This document shows positions 26,509-35,249 of a stretch of 64,000 nucleotides of DNA, in pieces. This DNA is from Mycolicibacterium rhodesiae (GTDB lineage: Bacteria > Actinomycetota > Actinomycetes > Mycobacteriales > Mycobacteriaceae): NCBI RefSeq assembly GCF_002086695.1, contig NZ_MVIH01000001.1, positions 770,754 through 834,753 on the forward strand. Reading direction: 5' to 3'. A program made the position numbers and the translations under genes. Numbering within the stretch: position 1 is the stretch's first letter; each line of letters opens with the position of its first letter. The notes under the pieces are model-generated. The model had not been told where the DNA came from. It made no database searches and worked only from the letters and a program-made list of their open reading frames with translations.

Positions 26509-29160
26509 TTGTCGCTGTCCGCTGCCGGTTCTGGATTGAGCCGCTCAAGCCATGACCCGGACCGTCTGCTCGCCGGATACCGCGCCGCACGTGCCCAGGA
26601 CGCCCTGTTCGACGTGCACGGCGGTGGGGCGGGTGCCTTCGGTGACACCGGGTACGACGAGTTCGTCGACGCCACCGGGACCATCCGCCCGTCGTGGCAG
26701 GAACTCGGTGATCTCATCGGCGAGCGCGGCCGGGCCGGGCTGGAGCGGCTGCGCGGTGTGGTGCGCGGGTTGGTCGACAACGACGGCATCACCTACATCG
26801 AGGTCGACGATTCGGGAACCGTCCCAGGTGAGGGCATCGCGACGCCGGGCACCTGGCATCTCGACGCGATACCGCTGGTGGTGTCCGCGGCCGATTGGGA
26901 GACGCTGGAAGCCGGTGTGCTGCAACGGTCCCGGCTCCTCGACGCCGTACTGACAGATCTCTACGGCGAGCGGCGGGCGATCACCACCGGGATCCTGCCG
27001 CCGCAGTTGCTGTTCGGGCATCCCGGGTACATCCGCGCCGCCCGCGGCATCGAGAATCCCGGGCGCCATCAACTGTTCATGCTCGGCTGCGATGTCAGCC
27101 GGGCCGCCGACGGCCGGTTCGTGGTCAACGCCGACTGGGCGCAGGCGCCGTCGGGCGCCGGGTACGCACTGGCCGATCGCCGGGTGGTCGCCCACGCCGT
27201 CCCCGACGTCTACGAGCGCATCGGTCCGCGCCCGGCCTCGCCGTTCGCCCAGGCGCTGCGGCTGGCTCTCATCGAGGCCGCGCCCGAGGCTGCCGAAGAT
27301 CCGGTGGTGGTGGTCCTCAGTCCCGGTATCCACTCCGAAACCGCCTTCGACCAGGCCTACCTGGCGTCGGTGCTGGGCTTTCCGCTGGTGGAGAGTGCGG
27401 ATCTGGTGGTCCGCGACGGCAAGCTCTTGATGCGGTCGCTGGGCACCCTCAAGCGGGTGGACGTGGTGCTGCGCCGGGTCGACGCCGACTACGCCGACCC
27501 GCTGGATCTGCGACCCGATTCCCGGCTCGGCGTGGTCGGCCTGGTCGAGGTGCAGCGGCGCGGCGCGGTGACCGTGGTGAACACCCTCGGTGCGGGCATT
27601 CTGGAAAGCCCTGGGCTGCAGCGCTTCCTGCCACAGCTGGCGGACCGGCTGCTGGGGGAGAAGCCGCTGCTGGACACCCCGCAGCTGTACTGGGGCGGAT
27701 TCGACCGGGAGCGTTCGCATCTGGTCGCGCGGCTGAGCACCCTGCTGATCAAGTCGACGGTCGGCGGGGAGACGATCGTGGGACCGGCGTTGTCGGCGGA
27801 GGAGCGCCACGATCTCACCGCCCGCATCGAGGCCCACCCCTGGCAGTGGGTGGGCCAGGAGCTGCCGCAGTTCTCGTCCGCACCCACCGACCGCTACCCG
27901 GGCGGGTTGTCGGCGGCCAGCGTCGGCATGCGTTTGTTCACGGTGGCCCAGCGCGGCGGATATGCGCCGATGATCGGTGGCCTCGGCTACGTGCTGGCGC
28001 CCGGCAACTCCGCCTATGCATTGAAAACCATTGCCGCCAAAGATGTCTGGATCCGGCCGCCGACGCGAGCCAAAGCCGATACGTTGACCGTGCCGCCGGT
28101 GGAGCTGCCCAGCGGCACCCGCTCGATCAGCTCGCCGCGCGTACTGTCGGACCTGTTCTGGATGGGCCGCTACGGCGAGCGCGCCGAGAACCTGGCCAGG
28201 CTGCTGATCGTCACCCGCGAGCGGTATCACGAATATCGCTACCGCCAGGATATGGACGGCAGCGAATGCGTGCCGGTCCTGTTGCACGCCCTTGGCGTCA
28301 TCACCGGTACCGAGACCGAAGCCGCGGGCACCTACGCCGAGGCGGTGTCCGCCGCTCAGCGCACCCTGTGGGCGTTGACCGTCGACCGCCAGCGCCCCGG
28401 GTCGTTGGCCCACTCCGTGGAACGACTCGGACTGGCGGCCCGCTCGGTGCGCGACCAGATGTCCAACGACACCTGGATGGTGCTCGGCGCTGTCGAACGG
28501 GCGCTGGCCGAGCAGGCCGGCTCGCCGCGCGGGGCGCGAATCGACGACACCCAACTCGCGCTCGCCCAGCAGCAGACGTTGGCAGGCATGCTGGCGCTGT
28601 CGGGAGTGGCCGCCGAGTCGATGGTGCGCGACGCCGGGTGGACCTTGATGGACATCGGCAAGCGCATCGAACGCGGGCTCGCGCTGTCGGCGTTGCTGCG
28701 TGCCACGCTGACCACCGTACGCAGCCCGGACGCCGAACAGACCATCACCGAATCCGCACTGGTGGTGTGTGAATCGTCGGTGATCTACCGCAGACGCAAC
28801 CTGGGCAGGGTCAGCGTGGCCGCCGTTGCGGACCTGGTGTTGTTCGATCCGGAGAACCCCAGATCCCTTGTCTACCAACTGGAACGGCTTCGATCGAATC
28901 TGCGATCGCTGCCCGGCTCGTCGGGCTCGTCGCGCCCCGAACGACTGGTCGACGAGATCAGCACGCGACTGCGCCGGCTGGACCCCACAGAACTCGAGCA
29001 CGTCGACGACGACGGCCGCCGAAGCGAGCTCGACGGGCTGCTGAGTGGAATGCACACCGCGCTACGCGATCTGTCCGATGTCATCACCCGCACCCAGTTG
29101 TCGCTGCCCGGTGGGATGCAGCCGCTGTGGGGGCCTGATCAACTGCGGGTCATGCCGTGA
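26509..29160 (+). CDS. Circularly permuted ATP-grasp and alpha-E domain protein (Rv2567-like)
   Basis: This encodes 883 residues, matching the Rv2567 length I remember (884). The N-terminal circularly permuted ATP-grasp domain has LFMLGCDVSRAADGRFVVNA, VVLSPGIHSETAFDQAYLAS and HPWQWVGQELPQFS. The C-terminal alpha-E helical domain starts near VLSDLFWMGRYGERAENLARLL. ATP-grasp enzymes form amide bonds through acyl-phosphates; alpha-E is its constant partner. The start is TTG 26509, with AGGAGG 7 bases upstream and homologue-like length; upstream frames lack such support. GTG of the following transglutaminase overlaps its stop by 4 bases. Confidence 0.92.
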   Translation: MSLSAAGSGLSRSSHDPDRLLAGYRAARAQDALFDVHGGGAGAFGDTGYDEFVDATGTIRPSWQELGDLIGERGRAGLERLRGVVRGLVDNDGITYIEVDDSGTVPGEGIATPGTWHLDAIPLVVSAADWETLEAGVLQRSRLLDAVLTDLYGERRAITTGILPPQLLFGHPGYIRAARGIENPGRHQLFMLGCDVSRAADGRFVVNADWAQAPSGAGYALADRRVVAHAVPDVYERIGPRPASPFAQALRLALIEAAPEAAEDPVVVVLSPGIHSETAFDQAYLASVLGFPLVESADLVVRDGKLLMRSLGTLKRVDVVLRRVDADYADPLDLRPDSRLGVVGLVEVQRRGAVTVVNTLGAGILESPGLQRFLPQLADRLLGEKPLLDTPQLYWGGFDRERSHLVARLSTLLIKSTVGGETIVGPALSAEERHDLTARIEAHPWQWVGQELPQFSSAPTDRYPGGLSAASVGMRLFTVAQRGGYAPMIGGLGYVLAPGNSAYALKTIAAKDVWIRPPTRAKADTLTVPPVELPSGTRSISSPRVLSDLFWMGRYGERAENLARLLIVTRERYHEYRYRQDMDGSECVPVLLHALGVITGTETEAAGTYAEAVSAAQRTLWALTVDRQRPGSLAHSVERLGLAARSVRDQMSNDTWMVLGAVERALAEQAGSPRGARIDDTQLALAQQQTLAGMLALSGVAAESMVRDAGWTLMDIGKRIERGLALSALLRATLTTVRSPDAEQTITESALVVCESSVIYRRRNLGRVSVAAVADLVLFDPENPRSLVYQLERLRSNLRSLPGSSGSSRPERLVDEISTRLRRLDPTELEHVDDDGRRSELDGLLSGMHTALRDLSDVITRTQLSLPGGMQPLWGPDQLRVMP

Positions 29161-30071
29161 CGGCGGCCGAGGGCGCAGCGCGCACATACCGGATCACGCA
29201 TCGCACCGCGTACGGCTATTCGGATGTGGTGACCAGTTCCTACGGCCGCGGCCACCTCACCCCCCGCGACACCACCGGCCAGCGGTGTCTGGCCTACGAG
29301 CTCGACATCGATCCGATACCCGCCGACCGATCCACCAGCCTCGACGTCTACGGCAACATCAGCTCCTACTTCCACGTCACCGAACACCACCGGGCGCTGA
29401 CGGTGACCAGCCGCTCCGTCGTCGAGGTCGACCCGCCCGCGCCCGACCGCTATCAGGCCGGCTGGGCGCAGGCGCCGTGGGAGGCTGTCCGGCCGGTCGG
29501 CCACAACGGTGCGCTGGCCTCCGAGTTCAGCCTCGATCTGCGCCCACCGGAGATCACCGACGAAGTCCGGGATTACGCCGCGCCGAGTTTCGAGCCCGGT
29601 CGCCCGCTGGTCGAGGTGCTTCGAGATCTCAACTCACGAATCTTCTCTGATTTCACCTACAAGTCGGGATCCACGACGGTGTCCACCCAGGTGAGTCAGG
29701 TTTTGTTGGCGCGAGAAGGGGTATGCCAGGACTTCGCCCGGCTGGCCATCGCCTGCCTGCGCGCCAACGGATTGGCGGCGAGTTATGTGTCGGGCTACCT
29801 TGCCACCGACCCGCCGCCCGGAAAGGAACGGATGTACGGCGTGGACGCCACCCATGCCTGGGCCGCGGTGTGGACACCGCAAAACGATTGGCTCGGGCTC
29901 GATCCCACCAACGATCAGCTGGTCGATGAGCGCTATATCACCGTCGGGTGGGGGCGGGACTATGCCGACATCCCGCCGCTGCGCGGCATCATCTACACAG
30001 ATTCCGAGCAGAGCGTGATCGACGTCTCAGTGGACGTCGCGCCGTACGACGGAGGTCTGGCGCATGCGTGA
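29157..30071 (+). CDS. Transglutaminase-like cysteine peptidase/transferase (Rv2569c-like)
   Basis: This 304-residue protein begins YRITHRTAYGYSDVVTSSYG, the typical Bact_transglu_N start. The catalytic triad is Cys190 (GVCQDFARL), His233 (DATHAWAAV) and Asp249 (GLDPTND). There is no signal peptide, so it is cytoplasmic. It either hydrolyses or forms isopeptide-type bonds. GTG 29157 overlaps the ATP-grasp stop; the end overlaps the metallopeptidase start by 8 bases, giving a strictly coupled operon. Confidence 0.93.
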   Translation: MTAAEGAARTYRITHRTAYGYSDVVTSSYGRGHLTPRDTTGQRCLAYELDIDPIPADRSTSLDVYGNISSYFHVTEHHRALTVTSRSVVEVDPPAPDRYQAGWAQAPWEAVRPVGHNGALASEFSLDLRPPEITDEVRDYAAPSFEPGRPLVEVLRDLNSRIFSDFTYKSGSTTVSTQVSQVLLAREGVCQDFARLAIACLRANGLAASYVSGYLATDPPPGKERMYGVDATHAWAAVWTPQNDWLGLDPTNDQLVDERYITVGWGRDYADIPPLRGIIYTDSEQSVIDVSVDVAPYDGGLAHA

Positions 30072-31140
30072 CTTCATCTGCCCCAATTGCGGGCAGCATC
30101 TGGCGTTCGAGAATTCGGTCTGCCTGTCGTGCGGAAGCTCGGTCGGATTCTCACTGGATGACATGGCGTTTCTGGTGATCGCCTCCGGTGAGGACAGTGA
30201 GCACGGTGGGGCGGTCGATGCCGCCGAATTCCAGTTGTGCGCGAATCTTCATCTGGCCGAATGCAATTGGCTGGTTCATGTGGAACCCGTTCGGCAGTTG
30301 TGTGCGTCCTGCCGGCTCACCCGGACCCGGCCCAATGACAACGACGCCCCTGCGCTGGCCGCCTTCGCGCTGGCCGAACGGGCCAAGCGCCGCCTCATTG
30401 CCGAGCTGCACGAACTCAAGCTGCCGATCGTCGGCCGCGACGAGGACCCGGAGTACGGGCTGGCCTTCGACCTGTTGTCCAGCGCCAGCGAGAAAGTGTT
30501 CACCGGCCACGACAACGGCCTGATCACACTGGATCTCGCCGAAGGCGATGACGTTCACCGCGAGCAGCTGCGTACCTCGATGGACGAGCCGTACCGCACG
30601 CTGCTCGGACATTTCCGGCATGAGGTCGGCCACTACTACTTCTATCGACTGGTCGGCACCTCACCGGCGTACCTCGAGCGGTTCAACGAACTGTTCGGCG
30701 ACCCGGACGCCGACTACCAGGCCGCGCTGGATCGGCACTACAGCGAAGGCGCACCCCCCGGGTGGGAGGAGAACTTCGTCTCCTCGTACGCGACCATGCA
30801 CCCGGCCGAGGACTGGGCCGAAACATTCGCGCACTACCTGCACATCCGCGACACCCTGGACACCGCCGCGGCGTTCGGTATCGCCCCGGCCAATGCCACC
30901 TATGAGCGACGAGTGTTGGGGCCGAGCGGATTCGACAACATCCTCGAGATGTGGCTGCCGTTGGCGTGGTCGCTCAACATGGTGAACCGGTCGATGGGCA
31001 AAGACGACCTGTATCCGTTCGTTCTCCCGGTGCCGGTGCTGGAGAAGATGCGGTTCATCCACACCGTCATCGACGAGGTGACGTCGTCGCCGACGAAACT
31101 GGACGCGGCCGTCAGCGGTCAGCAACAGCAGCAGAACTGA
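30064..31140 (+). CDS. Zinc-ribbon, putative zinc metallopeptidase (Rv2568c-like)
   Basis: This 358-residue protein has an N-terminal zinc ribbon (Cys6, Cys9, Cys20, Cys23 in FICPNCG and VCLSCGSS), another CxxC pair in LCASCR, and a metallopeptidase core with HEVGH at residues 186-190 followed by YYFYRLV and a downstream acidic EDWAETFAHYLHI metal-ligand helix. It belongs to the DUF2248/PF15887-type family. It is the last gene of the four-gene operon and may process the ATP-grasp product. Its last 29 bases overlap the convergent SDR gene. Confidence 0.9.
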   Translation: MRDFICPNCGQHLAFENSVCLSCGSSVGFSLDDMAFLVIASGEDSEHGGAVDAAEFQLCANLHLAECNWLVHVEPVRQLCASCRLTRTRPNDNDAPALAAFALAERAKRRLIAELHELKLPIVGRDEDPEYGLAFDLLSSASEKVFTGHDNGLITLDLAEGDDVHREQLRTSMDEPYRTLLGHFRHEVGHYYFYRLVGTSPAYLERFNELFGDPDADYQAALDRHYSEGAPPGWEENFVSSYATMHPAEDWAETFAHYLHIRDTLDTAAAFGIAPANATYERRVLGPSGFDNILEMWLPLAWSLNMVNRSMGKDDLYPFVLPVPVLEKMRFIHTVIDEVTSSPTKLDAAVSGQQQQQN

Positions 31141-32149
31141 GCGCCAGCAGGCCCTCCGCGGTCGCCGCAACGGTGTCGGCGGCCGAGCGCGGGTTCCAGC
31201 CCAGCTGCGCGACGGCCTTGGTGTTGTTCACCGACTTGGGTGTGCCCAGCAGACCGGCCAATTCGCGTAGCGGTGGGAGGAACCTCCCGCCGACCCGCAC
31301 GGCCCAGTCCGGGATCTGCCGGCGCGGGACGCGTACGGCGCCGGCTCCGAGGCGGTCACGCAGCACACCGGCGATGTCGGGCAGCGTCACCGGTTGGCCC
31401 GCGGCGGCCAGGTAACGCTGACCGGCGGCCTGCGGGCTGGTCATCGCGCGGACCAACAGGTCGGCGACATCACGGACATCGACGACCGCGAACGATGCGC
31501 GGGGCACCAGCGGTGGCTGCCCGCGCAGCAAGGCGTCGATGATCTGCACTGAGGTCGACAGGTTTTCGCCCAATGGCGGCCCGAACACCCCGACCGGGTT
31601 GACCACTGCCAGCTCGGGGCTGCCCGGGCGCTCCGCGAAATCCCATGCCGCGCGCTCGGCGAGCGTCTTGGACTTCACATACGGACTGACGACGTCATCC
31701 GGGTTGGTCCAGTCGGTCTCGTCGTACGCCGTCCCCGAGGGTTTGGGGCTGTACCCGATCGCCGCGAACGATGAGGTGATCACCACGCGGCGCACTCCTT
31801 CGGCAGCGGCGGCACGCAAGACCCGCAGGGTGCCCTCCCGCGCCGGGACGATGATCTCGTCTTCGTCGGCCGGCTGGCGGGGCGGGAACGGTGATGCCAC
31901 GTGCTGGACGAACCGGCAGCCACGCACCGCCTCCGCCCAGCCGTCGTCGGAACTCAGGTCCGCCACCACGACGTCCAACCGGTCGGGGTCGGCGCCGGCA
32001 GCGGCCAAGGTCTTGCGGAGTTGCCTGTCGCGGTTGCTGTTTCGGACGGTGGCCCGAACCAGGTAGCCGTCCGCGAGCAGTCGCACTATCAGGTGGCCCG
32101 CGATGAATCCGGAGCCGCCGGTCACCAGTACCCGAACGCGTTCAGGCAT
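31112..32149 (-). CDS. NAD(P)-dependent epimerase/reductase (extended SDR)
   Basis: This 345-residue extended short-chain dehydrogenase has the Rossmann motif VTGGSGFIAGHL, the dihydroflavonol-reductase-like GCRFVQHVASPFPP segment, the TSSFAAIGY serine region and YVKSKTLAERAAW with catalytic YxxxK. It probably reduces a ketone or aldehyde with NADPH. Its start overlaps the MerR stop by 8 bases, so it is the target gene of that regulator. Substrate unknown. Confidence 0.9.
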   Translation of the reverse strand: MPERVRVLVTGGSGFIAGHLIVRLLADGYLVRATVRNSNRDRQLRKTLAAAGADPDRLDVVVADLSSDDGWAEAVRGCRFVQHVASPFPPRQPADEDEIIVPAREGTLRVLRAAAAEGVRRVVITSSFAAIGYSPKPSGTAYDETDWTNPDDVVSPYVKSKTLAERAAWDFAERPGSPELAVVNPVGVFGPPLGENLSTSVQIIDALLRGQPPLVPRASFAVVDVRDVADLLVRAMTSPQAAGQRYLAAAGQPVTLPDIAGVLRDRLGAGAVRVPRRQIPDWAVRVGGRFLPPLRELAGLLGTPKSVNNTKAVAQLGWNPRSAADTVAATAEGLLALSSAAVADR

Positions 32150-32609
32150 GAGCCTTCTCCTCGGATATCAGTTGCGCTCCCAGCGCGATGATGTCGGGCA
32201 CAAGCGCTTCTTCAGCGGACGTGTCACCCCGTTCGCGCGCCGCCCACAGCTGGGCTTTGGCGGCCACATACTTCTGGCGCACCTGCAGCCGGGCGATGTC
32301 GTCGGCCAACCGTCTGGCGTGGTCGCCGAACAGCTGCCGCTGATCGGCTGCGGCCGCCGCCCCGCGGCGGATGTTGTCGACGTAGGTGCGCATGTCGTGC
32401 ACGCTCATCCCGGTGCTGCGCAGGCAGCCCAGGGATTCGATGGCGTTCACCAGTGCCGGCGGATAGCGGCGGTGACCGCTGCTGTCGTCGCGCGGCACCG
32501 GGTCGATCAGCCCGATCCGCTCGTAATAGCGCAGCGCGGACTCGGTCAGACCGCTCTGACGGGAGACCTCCTGGATGGTCAGGTCCCTGGTCAACGGAGT
32601 GGTTGGCAT
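32142..32609 (-). CDS. MerR family transcriptional regulator
   Basis: This 155-residue protein has the MerR winged HTH TIQEVSRQSGLTESALRYYERIGLIDP followed by RRYPPALVNAIESLGCLRSTGMSVHDM and a long dimerisation helix. No metal-binding Cys pattern is evident at the C-terminus, so it probably senses an organic compound. Its promoter has a 19-base spacer with an 18-base perfect palindrome. ATG 32609 is 6 bases after the -10, so the transcript is probably leaderless. It is coupled to the SDR gene. Confidence 0.92.
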   Translation of the reverse strand: MPTTPLTRDLTIQEVSRQSGLTESALRYYERIGLIDPVPRDDSSGHRRYPPALVNAIESLGCLRSTGMSVHDMRTYVDNIRRGAAAAADQRQLFGDHARRLADDIARLQVRQKYVAAKAQLWAARERGDTSAEEALVPDIIALGAQLISEEKAHA

Positions 32610-32615
32610 AGAGCC

Positions 32616-32646
32616 ACTATGGCGAACTTGAAGCGCTTCAAGTCAA
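32616..32646 (-). promoter_or_regulatory. MerR-type promoter with 19-bp spacer and palindromic operator
   Basis: On the minus strand, TTGACT (-35, 32646-32641) and CATAGT (-10, 32621-32616) are separated by 19 bases. The palindrome ACTTGAAGCG/CGCTTCAAGT overlaps the -35 and fills most of the spacer at 32626-32643 and is perfect over 18 bases. Overlong spacers with operators inside are the signature of MerR-controlled promoters, so this should be the autoregulated promoter of the merR-SDR pair. Confidence 0.85.
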
Positions 32647-32714
32647 GTGTGTGGCGCGTCACGGAAGCGAACGATCAGCCGAGCGTCGTGAGCGCGGTTG
32701 CTCTGCAGCTTTGC

Positions 32715-33215
32715 TCAGCGGGATTCCGCGGCCACCAGCTGTTGTGCGATGGTGGCAACCCATCGACGGACGTGATCGACATCGCTCCAGTCCCCGGCCC
32801 TGGTCCTCGCCATCGCGCTCGCGGGAAAGCCCCGTGCATCTGTTGCCAACGATCCACCGAACGTCTGATGGCCGCGGGCTCCAACCCGCTCGATGAGTTT
32901 CGCCACCTGGCGGGTGGGCGCGATGACGCCCCGCGTCGCCGAGTCGTCCAGCGGCCCGCTGCTCACGAGCCAAACGGGCAGGGCGCGCAGCGGTGAGCTG
33001 TGTCGGCGGACGAAGCGCCTCGCGTCACGGTGCCATCTGTTCGCGTAGAGCGCTCCCGCCACGATCACCGCATCGACGTCGGCCAGGTCCATGACATCCC
33101 GGGCCGGCATCACCACCGCAGTCAAGCCTGCCTCGGTGAGAGCCTCACCGATCATGGCCGCCAGTCTGGCGGTGCCACCCCGGGTAGAGCCATAGGCAAC
33201 GAGTACGCGCTTCAT
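32715..33215 (-). CDS. Flavodoxin domain protein
   Basis: This 166-residue protein starts KRVLVAYGSTRGGTARLAAMIGEALTEAG, the phosphate-binding loop of flavodoxin-like (PF12724/HemG-like) proteins, with VDAVIVAGALYANRWHRDARRFV and WLVSSGPLDD later. It should bind FMN; its redox partner is unknown. ATG 33215 shares a base with the upstream stop (TGATG), and GTG 33218 is an alternative overlapping as GTGA. It is co-transcribed with the SRPBCC-like gene. Confidence 0.85.
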   Translation of the reverse strand: MKRVLVAYGSTRGGTARLAAMIGEALTEAGLTAVVMPARDVMDLADVDAVIVAGALYANRWHRDARRFVRRHSSPLRALPVWLVSSGPLDDSATRGVIAPTRQVAKLIERVGARGHQTFGGSLATDARGFPASAMARTRAGDWSDVDHVRRWVATIAQQLVAAESR

Positions 33216-33778
33216 CACCTCACGCCCTCCGCGTCATCCTTGATCTGGTCCAGCGTGGCCCGCAGGATGTGCGCCACGAACGGGCGCACCAGCCACCAGT
33301 ACCTGGCGAAGCTTCGACGAGAAGCCGGATCCGTTGTAGCCGTGCGACATTCATACGTGACCACAGTTTCGCCTGATCCGTGGGGCAGCATCGAGAAGCC
33401 GGCAGCAATCTTGCCCCACCCGGGTTCGGCGAAATGAGCGAACTCGGCGGCGTCGACGGTCCGCCAGTCGATGACAGGGCGCCAGAACCGTCCCACTGCG
33501 CCCAGCACGATCTCATGTCCCTCGCGCTCGCCCAGCACCAACCAACCCGGGATGCCGAGCCCGTCGCCCACCACGACCGGCGACGAGGGTGGCGCCGCAC
33601 GCCCGGTCAGCCTCATCGGCAACTGCCGCACCCACATGGCGGCGTCGAGGAGCGGGCTGTGCACCCGTAGCAGGTCCAGACCTCGGGTGGCGCGATATGT
33701 TGTGTCCGAGTCCGCCTGTACCACAGTGTGTTCGGTGATTGTCACGTCGTAGCGTGGCATCGCCTGATCGATGAGCAT
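33215..33778 (-). CDS. Conserved hypothetical protein, possibly SRPBCC-like
   Basis: This ~187-residue protein has DVTITEHTVVQADSDTTYRA, a pocket-like mid region (PGWLVLGEREGHEIVLGAVGRFW) and a C-terminus RSFARYWWLVRPFVAHILRA. Such a pattern is seen in SRPBCC-related proteins in actinobacteria, but no certain family could be assigned. Starts at ATG 33778, GTG 33802 and ATG 33736 are possible. It is upstream of and overlapping with the flavodoxin-like gene. Confidence 0.65.
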   Translation of the reverse strand: MLIDQAMPRYDVTITEHTVVQADSDTTYRATRGLDLLRVHSPLLDAAMWVRQLPMRLTGRAAPPSSPVVVGDGLGIPGWLVLGEREGHEIVLGAVGRFWRPVIDWRTVDAAEFAHFAEPGWGKIAAGFSMLPHGSGETVVTYECRTATTDPASRRSFARYWWLVRPFVAHILRATLDQIKDDAEGVR

Positions 33779-33928
33779 GTTGTCCGTGCCGGTCGTCACC
33801 ACTCAATATTGGGTGGCATCCGACGGCGAGAGTAAGAGCCGAACTGCCCCCGACACAGGGACGATTGCCTCCAGTCGGCACGCGCCGTTGTGGGGCGAGC
33901 GATCAACTAACGTCGATTCAGCGGCCTG

Positions 33929-35161
33929 TCAAGACTGTGGCCGCGCTCCGAGCACGTCGCGAAAGACGGCCTGGCGTAGTGCCAGTTCGCGTGGATCGCT
34001 GGCCAGGTGGAAGCCGAGGCGGTTCATCACGTAGCCGAAGCCGACGCCGGTGTCGGGGTCGGCGAAACCGAACGATCCGCCGAAACCCGGTGTGCCGAAG
34101 GCTTTGTCGGAGGATCCGAACTGCACCATCGGCACCGGCTTGCAGAACCCCAGCGAGTACAAGATCTTGACGTTCATCACCCGGTCGCGGATCCCACCGC
34201 TGGGTTGCCCGGCCGGCGCCCCGAGCTCACGCAGAACGTCGCCGGTCAGGCCCAGGTCGGCACCGCCGGCGGCAGCCGCGCCGTAGAGCCGGGCCACCGC
34301 GCGGGCCGTCCCGATCCCGTTGCTCGACGGCATTTCCACCGCGCGTACCTCGTCGCGGTTGTAGTCGCCGTCCCACGGTTTTACGTCACTGGGCACGCCG
34401 GTGGTTCGGGCGGCCAGTCCCACCGGGTTCAGCGCGGCCAGCGCAAAACCGGCCGGCATCACATTGAGGTGCAGCAGCGACTCGGCCCGTTTCCACTGAT
34501 GCAGATGCGCGACCCGGCCGCGGTCGACCTGGGCAGGCAGGCCGATGTGCAGATCCAGGCCCAACGGCGCGGCGATCTCGTCGGCCAGGAACCGGCCCAC
34601 CGTGCGGCCGGCCGGGTCGGTGCGGCGGATCAACTCGGACTGGTACCAGCCCAACGTGATCGCGTGGTAGCCGTGCCGGGTGCCGGGCCGCCACGCAGGC
34701 GCCTGGCGGGCCAGAATCGGCGCCAGCCGGTCCGGGTCGGCGATATCGGCGAGGCTGGGTGCCGGGGTGAGCGCACACAAGCCGGCCTGATGGGCCAGCA
34801 ACTGGCGCACCGTCACCTCGCCCTTGCCGGCCTGAGCGAATTCCGGCCAGTAGTCCGCGACGTTGGCGTCGTAGGACAGCAGCCCTTTCGAGACCGCCAC
34901 AGCAAACGCCATCGCGGTGACACCCTTGGTCGTGGAGAACATGTTGACCATGGTGTCGGCCTGCCACGGGGTCTTGGCTGTTCCGTCGCGGTAGCCACCC
35001 CATAGGTCGACGACCTTGACGCCGTCGCGATACACCGCGACCGCAGCGCCGATCTCCTTGCCGGACGCCAGATTCGCGCGGAAGGCGTCGGCCACCTTGC
35101 CGTACCCCTCGTCGACGTCGCCGCCCATCATGTCCGGGGACACTGCAACTTTGAGCACCAT
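33929..35161 (-). CDS. Beta-lactamase-fold serine hydrolase/esterase
   Basis: This 410-residue protein has the class C beta-lactamase/penicillin-binding-protein fold: nucleophile motif SxxK as Ser76-Thr-Thr-Lys79 (MFSTTKGVTAM), VTVRQLLAHQAGLCAL, and YHAITLGWYQSELIRR in the second motif region. EstB/LipE-type esterases of mycobacteria look like this. No signal peptide is visible. AGGGGG lies upstream of ATG 35161. It is divergent from the DUF3097 gene; the 88 bases between contain no clear operator. Confidence 0.9.
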   Translation of the reverse strand: MVLKVAVSPDMMGGDVDEGYGKVADAFRANLASGKEIGAAVAVYRDGVKVVDLWGGYRDGTAKTPWQADTMVNMFSTTKGVTAMAFAVAVSKGLLSYDANVADYWPEFAQAGKGEVTVRQLLAHQAGLCALTPAPSLADIADPDRLAPILARQAPAWRPGTRHGYHAITLGWYQSELIRRTDPAGRTVGRFLADEIAAPLGLDLHIGLPAQVDRGRVAHLHQWKRAESLLHLNVMPAGFALAALNPVGLAARTTGVPSDVKPWDGDYNRDEVRAVEMPSSNGIGTARAVARLYGAAAAGGADLGLTGDVLRELGAPAGQPSGGIRDRVMNVKILYSLGFCKPVPMVQFGSSDKAFGTPGFGGSFGFADPDTGVGFGYVMNRLGFHLASDPRELALRQAVFRDVLGARPQS

Positions 35162-35249
35162 CGGCGGCCCCCTTTTTGTTGCCGAGAGGATATGCCGACG
35201 CGCCGCGCGGCAGGACCGTATTCGCCGCGGCGGCCCCTACGATCGCCGG

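Noticed and set aside
26545..29055. Very long antisense open frame (836 codons) opposite the ATP-grasp gene
   Set aside because: High GC leaves antisense frames open; the sense strand has clear domain motifs and a strong ribosome-binding site.
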